Notes under the pieces: model-generated
The model's database searches: none
Told to the model about the DNA's origin: nothing
What the model saw: the letters and a program-made list of their open reading frames with translations, nothing else
Shown: in pieces, positions 1-13,100 of the stretch
How the letters are laid out: every line of letters begins with the position of its first letter
How positions within the stretch are numbered: the stretch's first letter is position 1
Made by a program: the position numbers and the translations under genes
Assembly: GCA_903772945.1 (NCBI GenBank)
Contig: CAICTM010000283.1
Coordinates: forward strand, 1 to 64,000
From: Seminavis robusta
Taxonomy: Eukaryota; Bacillariophyta; Bacillariophyceae; Naviculales; Naviculaceae
Length of the DNA: 64,000 bases
Direction: 5' to 3'

Positions 1-224
1 CCGAATTCCCAGGTAGTGCCCTCCCAATCTACAAGCAGCCAGCGTACAAATTCGGGGAACCCAGATCTCCGTGCATTGCGAACCAACGCGCAAAAAAGCA
101 CCCAAAAAGCGACCAAATCCTGCTCCACCTCTGTACGGTATACTCCCTTGACGAAAGCTCTCACGCAGGTAGGGATATTCTCGTCTATCAGCTGCATCTC
201 AAGGGACTTCCAACCAACAAAAAC

Positions 225-1645
225 ATGGAGTCTGTAGGCAAACAAACGGCTGCCAAGGCTGCCAAGGCTGACGCTGCTGCCAAGAAGGCGCCGAAGAAGA
301 AAGTCAAAAGTCGCAATGGAGCAGGTGATGCCATTGGAAAGGGCGGTACTTCGCATTCCCAAAAGAAGTCACCAGCTAAGAAGGGCAAGAGTGCTGATTT
401 GGAGAGGAATGTTATAGCATTGCAGAAGCAGCTTGAGGAGGAACAGGCAAAGACTGATAAGCTGAGTTTGGAAGGAACCGGCACTGATTCGGATGCTACT
501 GATGATGAATCGGTACCCAAAGACGATGTCCATTTTATTGTCACCACCGATGAAAGTGCTCCGATGAATAATGAGATGAAGACGGCAATCAAGAACACTG
601 ACTGGCGGAGGTTCAGGTTTGTCAACAGCGACAAACTGGCAATTGCCCTTACCACGGCCACTCTTGATACTTTGCAGTTGAAGGGGCTGATTTTGACTGG
701 CAATGCAAAGAAGGACAGACGTACGGAATTGAGTTGGTTTTGTTGCGGATTGTCTGATGCCCTTGCAAATCTCACACCGGCTACCTCCCTTTTCTTGCTG
801 TGCTGACATAGTATTAAGTCAAAGCGGAAACTGTTCATCAACTCTGGTCACCTATGTTCAGTCAAGACCCTCAATGTTGTACGAACTATGTTTGTAACCC
901 GAATCTTTGAGCATGTCAAGAAGCTCGTCAGGGTACATTGGAGTGGCAAAAAGTTGCCCAACCGAATTATTGAGGTCCTGAAGAGTGATCAAGGCGGGAT
1001 GCCATCTTGTTGCCCACCTCGGAGAGGAGCCACTGGTGGTGCGAAGGCACAGATGAGCGACTTCATGTTTGTTGCTAACATGGTTGGGATTCCTCTTGCT
1101 CAAGCTGGGTGGTGCATCCAAGTTTTGGAGAAGGCAGTTCGCAAGAACTACATCAGTTCGGAAGCCAGGGTTGAATGTTTGGAGGCTTTCCCTACCCAAT
1201 TCGGAAGCATTTGATGCCTCGCCTTCGAGAAAGGTTACACAGCGGAACCAGGTGCTGTGGAACCAATGAAGGCAACCCTTACCAATGGGAAAAGTGCCGA
1301 GTTCAAGTTACCAATGGCTTTCACCTGGGTGGTGAAGTTGCCTCGCTGCAGCAAAGCAGATGATCCGGGGGAGTTTATGAAGGGAGGTACCCAGTTCCAA
1401 GGCGGATTTTCTGCTTTTGGAGGTGTGGGTGATAAACGGCCTTCGCCGCTTCCAAGGATTTGCAGAAACTTGTCAAGGAATCTAGAGCCAGGACCATGAT
1501 AAATTGGTGGAGCGGGCATCACTTGCTCGTGTGCGCAAGTGACATCTACAAGAATTCCTGTAGTGTCGATGCTGGAACTGTAGGACTCAGAAAAAGCGCA
1601 AGCAGCCAAGAGACCAGTGTGAATTTTGATGACATTGATGATTAG
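225..1645 (+). CDS. Unrecognised coding block, possibly degenerate or intron-split
   Basis: Three coding-like stretches follow each other. 225-806 starts MESVGKQ and has a Lys/Ala-rich basic N-terminus, then a short Glu/Gln/Lys-rich helix (ERNVIALQKQLEEEQAK) and an acidic linker. A second frame is open from about 812 to 1214 (KSKRKLFINSG onward, through HVKKLVRVHWSGKKLPNR). A third piece at about 1440-1645 ends in NFDDIDD. A possible intron at about 737-811 would join the first two, but the donor (GTTTTG) is poor. The 1260-1500 stretch needs a frame change to reach the last piece, which suggests decay or an intron I cannot place. No domain is recognised. The basic start would suit a nuclear or nucleic-acid-binding protein, but that is only inference. 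Confidence 0.35.
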
Positions 1646-2480
1646 TTGCCCCTTGGCAACCTAGAGACCCCTCATTTGTGGGTTCGCTTACCCAGGCTTC
1701 GTTGTGGCTTCCTCACTTTCTTCAATTTAATTTCTCCCCTTTTAGCAGGGCTTCCAAGACTACTTTGTGTACCATATGGCGTCGCTTTGTTTGTTGTTGC
1801 CCAGCCGTCTCTTTTTTGGAACTCATTTGGACCGCTTTATCTCAGCGCCTATGAGTCCATATGCCCGTACACCTCTCGTTACTCGTTTGTTACATATGAT
1901 GACCTGTTTCTCCCTTAACCTTTAGTTTACCGAGCATTGTGTTCATTGTTCGCTTACGCTCCGCGACTACTCTTGTAATTAGTAGTACCATAACGAATTT
2001 AGCCCCAATTATATCCAACATTGTGTACTGCTTTTCTCCATTTTTGAAACCCCTACTTATAGATTTATAACCTAGGACTCTTTCATTTGGGAAGGAATGG
2101 CTGAGCTGTTTTTGATTCCGGGGCTTGGGGAATTAGCCTACAACTGCCCTTCTGTAATTAGCATCACAAAGTGCATCAACTTGTAAGCCATGTATAGAAA
2201 GGGAACGGAATTCGGTAGAGAAATAGTGAACACTTAGTTCAACATTCTGTAACCGTTACGCCAATGACTTGTGCTGCAATTGCATCTGTATATGCCTGAG
2301 TCGATCGTCTTCAATAGTAGGATAAGAGGTTCTTGAATATTGCACAGCTGACCTCACAAAATGGGAAGGATCATCCTCGGTGTTCTTGTACCCACCATAC
2401 ATAAGCGCGAGGTCAGTTACCGATTGGTAACCTTACCATCGACTGACCTGGCAATTTTGTAACCGACCTCGCTGTTTTCG
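1646..2480. other. Intergenic stretch, no gene seen
   Basis: No convincing coding frame. Around 2410-2480 there is an imperfect inverted repeat built on GGTCAGTTACC and its complement, close to the copia gag fossil that follows. Confidence 0.5.
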
Positions 2481-2544
2481 CGCTACCCCATTATGCGCTT
2501 CTTAGATGAACCCTATCTAGGATCGAGTCGCGAATAAGGCTAAG

Positions 2545-3042
2545 AGCCGTGTATTGCACAACCACCTCTTTAAGGAATCCCTCGAACGTTTCCACATCTG
2601 CAAGGCAACCGGCACAGCCCTCAAAAAGCAACTCCTGGAAGCAGTGCCAGCCACCTTCACGCTCACCCTCAAGAACGATCTCTTTGGCTACGCTAATGTC
2701 ACCGTCCGCGAAACCCTTGATCACCTCGACACCCAATATGGCAAGGTAGATCAAGAGGACCTCAAAGAAAACTTCAAGCGAATGGGAGCTGCCTGGAGTC
2801 CAACCCAACCAATTGAAGACCTTTTCAATCAAATCAAAGCAGTCCAACCCTGCCTATGCTGCCGATCACGATCCCATCACCAACAAGACAGCCATCCGTG
2901 CCGCCACAACCAATCTTACCAACAGCGGCGTCTTCACCGAAGCCCTCCACGAATGGGAAAACAAAGATGAAACTGACCACACCATGGCAAAACTCGAACT
3001 CCTCTTCAAGACTTACTGGGCTCCTGCCTGGATCAACAGAAT
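2545..3042 (+). mobile_element. Ty1/copia gag fossil fragment
   Basis: The translation resembles the gag (UBN2-like) region of diatom copia elements: a run around LFGYANVTVRETLDHLD, then an APWxPTxPIEDLF-like segment, then a DPITNKTAIRAA block and a DETDHTMAKLELLFKTYW block. Only this part of gag is recognised. No LTR, protease, integrase or reverse transcriptase lies next to it. The piece is broken and truncated and ends abruptly against the short-repeat block that begins near 3048. It looks old and inactive. Confidence 0.75.
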
Positions 3043-3047
3043 TCCCC

Positions 3048-3365
3048 TTAGGGTCGGGTTTCGAAACCGACCCTCAAAATAGGGTCGGTTTTTGAAAAAC
3101 TGTCCCTAATTTAGGGACGGGTTTAGATTTAGGGTCGGGTTTGAAAAGCGTCCCTAAATGCAAATGGGACTGAATGGTAAATACATTGAAAACGCACTAC
3201 TATTAGGGTCGGGTTTGAAAACTAACCCTAAAATAGGGTCGGTTTCTGAAAAACCGTCCCTAATTTAGGGTCGGGTTTCGTTTTAGGGTCGGGTTTTGAA
3301 ACTGTCCCCATATTTAGGGACGGATTCCCCCAAACCCACCCTAAATTAGGGTCGGATTTAAGAGT
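3048..3365. repeat. Array of AGGGTCGGGTTT words in both orientations
   Basis: About a dozen degenerate copies of AGGGTCGG(G)TTT and its complement AAACCGACCCT occur in 320 bp, spaced irregularly. Several pair as short hairpins, for example the near-palindrome starting at 3049. The words contain the telomere-like TTAGGG but are not a telomere tandem. The block starts where the copia gag fossil stops. It may be a non-autonomous foldback element or the decayed end of a larger element. Confidence 0.7.
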
Positions 3366-3369
3366 CATG

Positions 3370-6300
3370 CACGATTGAGGAACGCTCCTGGTAGAATTAA
3401 GGATGTCTTTTTCATGTCTTGTATTACCACATGTAGATAGCTAGCTCTCATTTTCTTCACTTTCTTCTACTGGTACAGCTTGCTGTTTCGTAGTCCTATA
3501 CTTTGAATAAGGTGTACGGTGTACAAGTTACAGTCATGGTGCTGGAAAGTGGCTTGGGTTCGTGGGATTTTGCCACTGTGTGGCCAGCCAGCTTATGTCG
3601 AGCACTGAATGAATCTTCCCACACAAGCTTCCAAAAATCCAAAGGGACAACAGGATGATCAGTTCATGTATGGAAAGTTCAGCCGTGGTGGTTACAAGCC
3701 CTTGGAACCCTCTTCGTTCAGCTCTCCATGGATCTCGGGTAACAGACTTTAGTTAGAAGACTAAGTGTGAGTCAGTTGCTCAAATAGCTAATCAGTGGCT
3801 CCGCAAGTCGCGCTCGAATGAATTTCAATGACTCGACCATGTAAATCCCTTCAAATGTGCAATCAAAGGTTTTACGTTGATGGGCCTGCTTTCGGAACAG
3901 AGCACGGAAAGCTTCGGTCGTGCAAAACTAACCCTTGCCGCCTGAAGGACGGCTGTTGTATGTGCGTTGTGGTTGTATTGTTTTTCCTTTTAGAAAGCAT
4001 GGCAATGTGCTTTGTGTTGGACTTGTAGTAGGATTGTTAGATGGCCAATTGAAACGGTCCCTGTTACTGTGGTGAGGGCTGGAATGTGACCAAGAGACCC
4101 GCGATTAATGCATAGAGCACAGAAGCCAGCAACTATACCAGCCGCCTTCAAGTTCGAATGATGCAGCCTTGTTCGGAAAAGAAGTCGTTTTTATACCGGT
4201 ATGTACTATAGTACCGGTATGCTAGCTGGCCTTGCCGTGATTCAAAGAGTTGAGGATGCAAAAGAGGACCGTTTGGAAAAGGGAATCAGCAAATAGCAGC
4301 GCCCGACAACGGGGCTAGAACGAATTTTTGGCAGCAAGGGAGTCAACGAAACTGGCTCGGTAAAGCAAGCAAACCCAGCGCCGCGGCAATTAAGCCAGCG
4401 GAGCTGTGTAACCTCGGCAGAAAGGTTTCAGTGTAGAAGCAGATACCCCTATAGCTAGCTAACTAGAAGCAGATACCTTTAGTGATTAGCTAGTGCTTAA
4501 CTTGTGCTTAGCTAGCTAGAAGCAAATTCCCCCTAGTTAGAAGCAGATTCCCATAGCAAGCTAGAAGCAGTCACCCCTAGCTAGCTAGAATACTAGTTAT
4601 ATAGCTTTCACTGGCTTTAGAGTTGTTCCTGGTGGGAGCAGATTCCCCTACTGGGATGGATGTAAATAGCTTTAGCTGGTTTGCAGCATCCTAGCTAGGA
4701 TACTTATTTAGTTTTTGCTGACTTATTTGTATTCTAACCCTACCCTTATACCTGCAGGGACCACCGTAGCAGGAAAAACAATTAAAGGGGTTCAGGGCTC
4801 TGGCAGCAAGACTGCCGACGTAAAACGGCTCCTGCGACAGCTCCGGCACGAAAAAAACTGAACATCTATTCATAACGGATTCAGACAATGGTGCACTTGC
4901 ACTCTTCCGCTAATTTTGCTCCCTTGTCCTTCCTGGTTTTCCTCCATGCACCCCCCTTCCCTGACCCCCTTGTTTTGCCCTGCTCGCGTCCTCATTGCTC
5001 TCCCCGTATGCCCACCACACCAGCCACCCACCACCGCAGTCACTGCTTTGCCTAGCCTCGTCCCCCTCGCTCCTTAATGTATCTATTTAGTATTTATTTA
5101 ACGGATTCAGACAAGATGTGCATGCTTCCCACGAGCCGAGGCCCCGGTATTTCCCACAGTTAAGTCTGCTCACCTGCCACACTGGCCTCCTGAGAGGGTA
5201 CGACACCTATTATCTATCTGAGGGTTTGTTCACTGAGGTCAGAGCCATGATTCACCACAAATCATGAGCTCTTTGTTGAAGAGAGTTGGGGTTGGTAAAG
5301 AACGATCAGAGTTACGAACACAACCTGATGGAACGCTGGATAATCCGTGGCCCACCGGCCCCATGACGACACAACAACAGAAACAACAAAAAACAACGGG
5401 GACAATATCGTCCCCAGTATACCCACAAACAATCTACATGTCAAGACAATTCATGCTTACACAATACCTCTTTATACCCCCAAACGGTTACAGGATGGCC
5501 CGAGCAAGAGGCCATCACATACTGTTTTCAAATCTAATTATGGAACTTAATCCCTCCGGGGACTTCGTAATTCCTAAGTTAATGGGGTTGGTAAAGAAGT
5601 TTGGAGGGGTTAGGAGGGGAAAGGAAAAGGGATCGACAGCTCCGGCAGCGTAGTAAGTTTCTCCGTAGGCATTGCCAAATCGACGCAAGTGCCAAATCGT
5701 AGTATCGGTATGCACCGAAGCCACGCGACCGGGGGGTCGCCGCCAGAGGTACCGTATGAGGTCGCGGAGGAGTCGCGGATCACGGTAGGGATCCAAGCCG
5801 ACAGGGCCGTGTCTTAGTTTGCTCTCGCTTTCTTGCATCCTCTGGCTCCCACAATCAAAAAGTTATGCAAAAGGTATCGGGTCGTGTGCGTGGATCAAGG
5901 TGGGGATCCAAAGGTTCCGAGGCCAGAGTGCTAGTCCCTCCGTTCAGGGGTAGATCTTCACGACGTTGGTGTCTTTTTTCCAAAAGGCCGTAGGACACCA
6001 CCGTCACAAGCAAGATCCCGCTTTCCGCATGTACAAGACTCCACAACGGTGATGGACAAACCGACATCACTGCTGGTCATGCATCGCGGCCCACGTCAGG
6101 AATCTATCACCACCACAAAAACAACCACAAAAAAACCGTGTGATCAGACTACCCGTAGCACACCTCTACCCCGGTAGGGGTGAATGTCTTCTGCTTATTG
6201 CGCGCACCATCCTGGAGCGACACAGACAAGAACATAATCTCCCTTTGTGATCATTGGTAACTTTAGGTTGAATTGCTTTTTGACTTCGATCTCGTCCCAA

Positions 6301-7180
6301 AATGTGAGCGTTCGGATTGGATTCTCTTTCCTTGCTTGAGAAACATTCGGATACAGGGGTCTAATAAGGGTCTAATTCATCTCAACGTTTACAACTCAGT
6401 AGTTAACTCCTACTCAGAGTAGTCTGGTATCTTGATGAAAGCTGCGTCAAGGTACATCAGCAAATGCCTACCCTTGGAACACGTCTTCGATAAATCCGAG
6501 CACACAGAAAATGGTGCTCTCAATCTTAACTAAATTAGAAAGTAGTTCTCCCCTTTATTTTTGGCTGCGTAGAGAGACGAGAAACAGTGCCCTCTTGCAT
6601 CGTTTTACGCTCACAATCCAAAGTTACCAACGCATCTAAGAGAGGAAACGCATAATCGCACCAACACAACAGGTCAAACTTCAAGTGTGGGTGTGCGAGC
6701 TGACCCGTAAGGTACCTGCATGCAGTTGCGGTTCTCACGCCTGATTCCTCATGCATACAATCATGCTCCTTCGGCTTTCTTTCGTTTATCCGGTCTTTTA
6801 CATGGTTGGCAATAGCTGCCGGCTTTCTTCTGTCCATCGTTTCGTTGCAATCCTTTGATTCTGCGGGGGTCAACGCGCTCTACGATGACAGGCACCCCAA
6901 CTATCGACACCGAGCACAACCCGAATTGACCCCTTCCTCCTCGAAAACAACATCACATAATCGACTTTCGTAGGTACACCACGCGCTCCGTGCCCTCAAG
7001 GGCGGATCGTCCAGATGCCAACAGTACAACGTACACCGACGCTAAAAAACTCGCAAACCTTCCTAGCATCTGGTGCCAACGAAGCCCTGTCGGCTGGGTT
7101 CGGTGATTGGAGACCGTTCTCGGCGGGCTTGCCATGCTGGCCTTTTTGGATTGAAGTTAATTGTCCTATTGCACCACAAC
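3370..7180. other. Long gene-poor stretch
   Basis: No gene is supported. A degenerate minisatellite lies at about 4432-4660. A short direct repeat, AACGGATTCAGACAA, occurs near 4874 and 5099. Short open frames on both strands show no recognisable domain and no splice-linked partners. Confidence 0.5.
4432..4660. repeat. Degenerate minisatellite with CTAGAAGCAGAT core
   Basis: Seven or so degenerate copies of CTAGAAGCAGATNCCC, 25-45 bp apart and separated by TAGCTAGC-type words. Copies differ by substitutions and small indels, so the array is not young. Confidence 0.7.
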
Positions 7181-10100
7181 CTATGGTAGACAAACGTGAC
7201 AGAAGGGGCCCTTTGGTGATGCCCCCAAGTCGACCCTAGTTGATGCTGCTTCAGGACAAGAAGTACCAGCAAACATGGAACCAACAAGTGGAGTGCCTGT
7301 GATCTTGGTACCCCAAGCACACAAATCACGGTTAAAAGCTGATGCAAACTCCAGCACTTGACTCATTTGAGTCACAGATCCCACATCTATCATTGTCAGA
7401 ATAGGTTGTAAAAGTTAGAAAAAATCAAGCAGAATCCAAAAGAAATGATATCCAAGATGCTTGACGTACCCCAAGAACTGATATCAACGTTGAAGGAGGT
7501 GGCATATTCGAAGGTCTGATACATGTCTAAAAGCTTGCTGGTATCTACCATTGTCAGATTGGGTTGAAAAGAGTTAGAAACATCCAGAGAGAATCCAAAA
7601 GAAACGATTTCCAAGATTTGACCTACCCCAGGTACTGATATCTCCATTGAAGCCAGTGGCAGTCCAGAAGGCTTGCCACATGTTTGTAACTTCGCCGGTA
7701 TCTATCATTGTCAGAATAGGTTGGAAAGATTTAGAAAAATCTTGACAGAATACAAAAGGAAAGGCAATCCATCCAAGATTTGACCTACCCCAGGAACTGA
7801 GATCTCCATTGAAGGCAGCGGTATTCTTGAAAGTGGCTCCCAATCTTGTCACACTGCTGGTATCTTTTGTTGCCAACAGAAGGTGGAGTAAACATGCAGT
7901 TTTAGAGCCAACTTTCATTCAAGGATTCATATCCAAGATGTTTGAGTACTAATATCACCATTGAACAAACTGCACTCACCGAAGGCGCCATAAAGCTCTT
8001 TCACCTTGCTGGTATCTATCATTGTGATAATAGGTTGGAAAGAGTTAAAAACTCCAGGCAGAATCCAAAAGAATTGATATCCAAGATGTTTGACTTACCC
8101 CAGGTATTGAGATCTTGGTTGAAGGCAATGGCACCCCTGACAAACGAATGCAGTGATGTCACCTTGCTGGTATCTATCATTGGCAGAATAGGTTGACAAG
8201 AATTAGAAAATCCAGACAGAAACCAAAAAGGAAAGACAATCCATCCAAGATTTGACCTACCCCAGGAACTGAGATTAATATTGAAGGCCTTGGCACCATT
8301 GAACGTGCGTTCTAGTGTGGTCACACTGCTGGTATCTATCATCGTCAGAATAGGTTGGAAAGAGTTAGAAAAATCCCGACAGAGATATCCAAGATGTTTC
8401 ACTTACCCCAGGTACTGACATCTCCATTGAAGACAGTGGCACCCCTCAAGGTGTTAGTTAGGTCTAACACCTTGCTGGTATCTATCATTGTCAGAATACA
8501 TTGGTTGAGTGAGGAAAATGTAGAAAGAATTCAAAAGAAAGAGCAATAAGTGACTTACCCCAGGAACTTAGATCAACATTGAAGGCTGCTGCACCATAGA
8601 AAGTTGCTCCCAATGTTGTCACACCGCTGGTATCTATTAATTGATGTCAATGGAAGTGAAGTAAACTTGCAGTTTCAGAGCAAACTTTCATACAAAGAAC
8701 TGATATCCAAGATATTTGACTTACCCCAGTTACTGACATCACCATTAAATGTTGCCACATGCGTGAGACCATTGATCAAGCTATCTGTAGGCATATATAG
8801 GTAGTCCCCAGGCAGCATGAGTCACAATGTGAGGTGAGATTCAGTTCAAACATGATTCGTACACACAATAAGGGACATTCTTGGTTCACATACCAAAGTC
8901 AGCAACTGCCTGTACATTCCATGACAGAATTGAACCTTTTTTGTGATGATTCACAAAAAGCAAATGTGTTGAGTAGGCAAAGGCTAAAATGAAGTGTAAC
9001 ATTGCACGACAAAATACCCTACCGTAGGGACCTGAGGATGAGTAGTCACCTTGCTCTAGAGCTGCAATCAAGGAAGTCTTGTCACCAAATACTTCCATTG
9101 CAAGAGACCAAAGAAGACAACCTGTGAGCTCACGCAACACCTTAATTTGGATCAGAGTTGTATATATAACTTACCAGTAGTTGGCATAGCAGAAGGCACA
9201 GGTGACGGTAGATTTGTGGGAGCTGTGGTGGGTGGCTGTGACGGGACTTCTGTTGGAGTGTCACTTGGATCTTGAGTGGGGGCTCTAGTTGGTGGTGTAG
9301 TTGGGGCTTCGGTAGGTGCATCAGTTGGTGGATTTGTAGGCAGTGGTGTTGGTGAATTTGTAGGCAGTGGTGTTGGTTGATTGGTTGGCTGTGGGGTTGG
9401 TGGCTTGGTAGGCTGTGGTGTTGGTGGATGAGTGGGGGGCTTTGTAGGTAATTCAGATGGAGAGGTTGTTGGCATAGACGATGGCATTATGGATGGCACA
9501 GATGTTGGACTTAAACTTGGGCTGGCGGAGGGGAAATTGGATGGAGCAATGCTAGGGCTTGAGGATGGGACACCAGAAGGACTGATGCTTGGGAAAGTAG
9601 AAGGTTCCAATGATGGATTTCCGGTTGGGATTGTGGATGGTTCAAGTGATGGATAGTTGCTTGGGCTTGTGGAAGGCACATAAGAGGGATTGACACTAGG
9701 CTTTGAGGATGGTAAACCTGAAGGACTGGAGCTTGGGTTTTTGGAGGGCGCATTGGATGGACCAAGACTAGGATTTGAAGATGGAGCATCTGATGGACGA
9801 AAAGAGGGTCGAAATGATAGTGATAGACTTGATGATGGAGCACCAGATGGTACAATGGATGGACCACTACTGGGATATGTTGATGGTGTGGCAGAATTAG
9901 AGGGCATGAAGGATGGACCAGAGCTTGGATTTTCAGATGGCAATAATGAAGGGTTTGATGAGGGTGCAGAAGATAATGAAGGCTTTGTGGATGGACCAGT
10001 ACTTGGAAAAATTGATGGCAAGGATGATGGGTTTGATGAAGGAGCCTCGCTGGGACTGGAACTGGGTAACAAACTTGGTTGGGAACTAGGGCCTTTGGAT

Positions 10101-13100
10101 GGAGCCTGGCTGTTGCTGGGACTGGCACTGGGAAAACTGCTAGGATGCACACTGGGGACAGCGGATGGTGAGTAACGAATCTGAGGGTCCAAGGATGAAG
10201 AGAAGGATATGGACTCAGCAATAGCCCCAGTATTGATCTCCACATTGAACCACTCCAAAAAGTCTCCTACAAAGGTGGTAAGTTCTTCATCCAAGGCATC
10301 TGGACTGGAGGTCACAATGAACTCCACATAGAAACTTCCACCAGAAGTGGGAACAGGTTCTCCAACCTCAATGCTTTCAATTGATGAACCAGAGCCTGGA
10401 AGGGAGTTATACGCTTCCACAAAGCCATAGGACATCATTTGCTCAGTCAACCCAGTGGATGGCCCACTGAAGGAAACAAAATAGTCTTCCTGCACTGATG
10501 GGCTCCTGCTTGGGGGCGCCATGCTCAAAGACAAGGCAACAGTCTCCGTGGATTGCATCTCCTCATTGTACTCCTGGAGAAACAAGGCCTCAGAGGCAAT
10601 AAGGACCTCGTCCAAGGCCCCAGGACTGGAGGTCACGGTGAACTCCAGGTAGAAGCCACCAGGAGTACCAACAGGTTGACCAGCCTCAATCACATCAATC
10701 GTGGAATCAGAGTCAGGCAGAGAGTTGTATGCCTCCACAAACACATCCATCATTTCTTGGCCTGTCCAACCGGTGGTTGGCCCACTGAAAGTTACAAAGT
10801 AGTCCTCCTGCACTGATGGGCTGCTGCTTGGGGACTCCATACTCAAAGACAACGCAACAGCCTCTATGTCTTGGATCTCTGAATTGTAGTTCTGAATAAA
10901 CTGAACCTCAAAGGCTGTGAGGTCCTCGTCCAAGGCCCCAGGACTGGAGGTCACGGTGAACTCCAGGTAGAAGCCACCAGGAGTACCAACAGGTTGACCA
11001 GCCTGTATCACATCAATCGTGGAATCAGAGTCAGGCAGAGAGTTGTATGCCTCCACAAACGCATCCATCATTTCTTGGCCTGTCCAACCAGTGGTTGGCC
11101 CACTGAATGTAACAAAGTAGTCTTCCTGCACTTGATTAATTGTTTGGAGGCTTGTAGGTTCCATTGTTGGGATGGTGGTTGGGTTTCCAGTAGGTGATGT
11201 TGTGACTTCATTGGTACTGGTAGGGTTACTGGTAGGGTTGGCTGTTGGCTGTTCTGTTGGTGTCAAGGTTGGGCTATTGGTTGGTTCAAAGGTAGGTTCA
11301 GGCGTAGGTTGATAGGTTGCAGGGATTGCTGTTGGGTATGAAGATCCAATTTTGGATGATAACGCCAAGAAATTTGTTTGGGTATTTGTAGTTGGTTCAA
11401 AGGTAGGTTCAGGGGTAGGAGCAGATGTTGCAGCAATCACAGTTGGGTACGAAGATATCATTTTGGATGACAAAACCAAGGAATCTGCGCTTCCACTGTC
11501 ACTGCCTGCATTCATGTTGCTGCAAGCTACTGATGATGAAAGTGTTGCAGCAAACATCTGCATACCAGCACATGACTCTGGTGAGAGCATGTCTCTTGTT
11601 GGAACCATTGCAATTGTTGTTGGCAATGTTGAATAGGCTTCAGAAGATTCAGAAGATGGTGGCATTGTGGCATCTGGACTCAGATTTGACCCAGCACTGG
11701 ACTGACCCTCAGTTGATGGGGGTTTGTCATGGTTGCCATTGTTGCCGTTGTATCCGCCACCAGATGATGGTGGTGCTGGTATCACAAAGGATGGTTCAGG
11801 ATTCTTTATTGCTGAAATGGGGGGTAATGAGTCTTACTGATTAGTAGGCTGTGGTGCTTGCTGTTGGCCATCATTGCTTGGAGCTTGGTTTGTGTTAGCT
11901 GTGGAACGTGATGGACTCAATGCTGCTGGTGGAAATGTGTTGATGTTGCTACTGGGATTTCTGCTTAAGACATTGGTAGCACCAGAACTAGTTGGGCCAG
12001 AAACAACAGTTGGACTAACCATTGATGGTGGTCCCGTTGCTGCCTGACTGGGTGAAACAACCACAAAAGAAGGCATGATGTTTCCATTGCTGGCACCTGG
12101 TACATCTGATGTTGTTAGGGCAGGAGAAATGGATATTTGGGTTTGCTGCTTAGGAGTACTTGCTGGTGCTTGAGTGGGAGTTGGCTCTGGGAGTTTGGCA
12201 TTTGTGGGCGCAGCACCTGCAGGATCTGTTGGTGTTGACTCAACTCCTGGAGAGTTGGGTGCTACATCTTGCTGTACATGGGTGTTTGTTTGAGTGCCGG
12301 ATGTAGGGTTCGATGTTTTTGCTGAAGTCGTTGGCACCGGTGGAACTCCCAGTTGATCTTGTTCATGGCCATTGTGGTTATTACTCCAAACTGTATCAAT
12401 GTTTGGCAATAGCTCAATCAGTTCACCAGGTCCTAGCCAATGTGTCTGATCTGGTAGTGTCTCTTCTGTGATAGGGTCAACTAGCGCCACAAACAGGATA
12501 TCGACCGGTGACTCTTCTTGTTCTCGCTCTGCTTGCAGCAAGGTGTCTTGTTTTGGCTTGTCAGTCTTAAGCATGGGTTGTATTGCCTGGATGAACTGGT
12601 CAACAAAGTCATCGACAGCCCTAACAGGATTGGTGTGGGTTCCAAAAAGCGGATCTCTATCAGAGCATCCGTTGCATAGAACATCCGCAACCCAGAGGGT
12701 ATTGGTATAATTGTTCACTTCAGATGACTCAACCTGCATCATTTGAACACCACCAGTTGGGATTTGGGGAATATCACATCGATCAACGAGGGCACCGTTG
12801 GTGGAATTAGCAGTGACGTTGTTGTAAACCTGTGCAAAGATATTCTCCAATTCTTCCTTGTTCTCCAGCAGCAGTGCACTTGTGGAAGGAGCATCAATGG
12901 TAGTGTTGTGATCCCTGTTAGCTTCCAATGAAGGTGAAGAAAAGACCATTTGCATGGCACCTTGGTTGACATCCATGGATCCTATATTTTCATTGCAGCC
13001 ACCAGGACGTGCAGCATTGATGTCACTGCCGTTGCGGATTCCTGTGGCAACTCCAGCTGTAGTAGCAGTGACTGCAATAGCCGCAGACAGAGCAAGCCCA

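Noticed and set aside
3048-3365. Interstitial telomere
   Set aside because: The unit is AGGGTCGGGTTT in both orientations and irregularly spaced, not a TTAGGG tandem.
5264-5653. A 129-codon plus-strand frame
   Set aside because: Low complexity at the start and no recognisable domain; the opposite strand is equally open.
7470-8633. CRISPR-like regular array
   Set aside because: The 75-nt units are diverged coding exons with GT-AG introns between them, not identical repeats with spacers.
9690-10175. Plus-strand frame with repeated DG and LG residues
   Set aside because: It is the antisense of the PSxPS repeat; the regular sense codons create an open mirror frame.
11812-11837. A 26-nt intron GTAAGA...TTTCAG
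   Set aside because: Its removal puts the downstream part out of frame with the PSxPS sequence, and it is very short.
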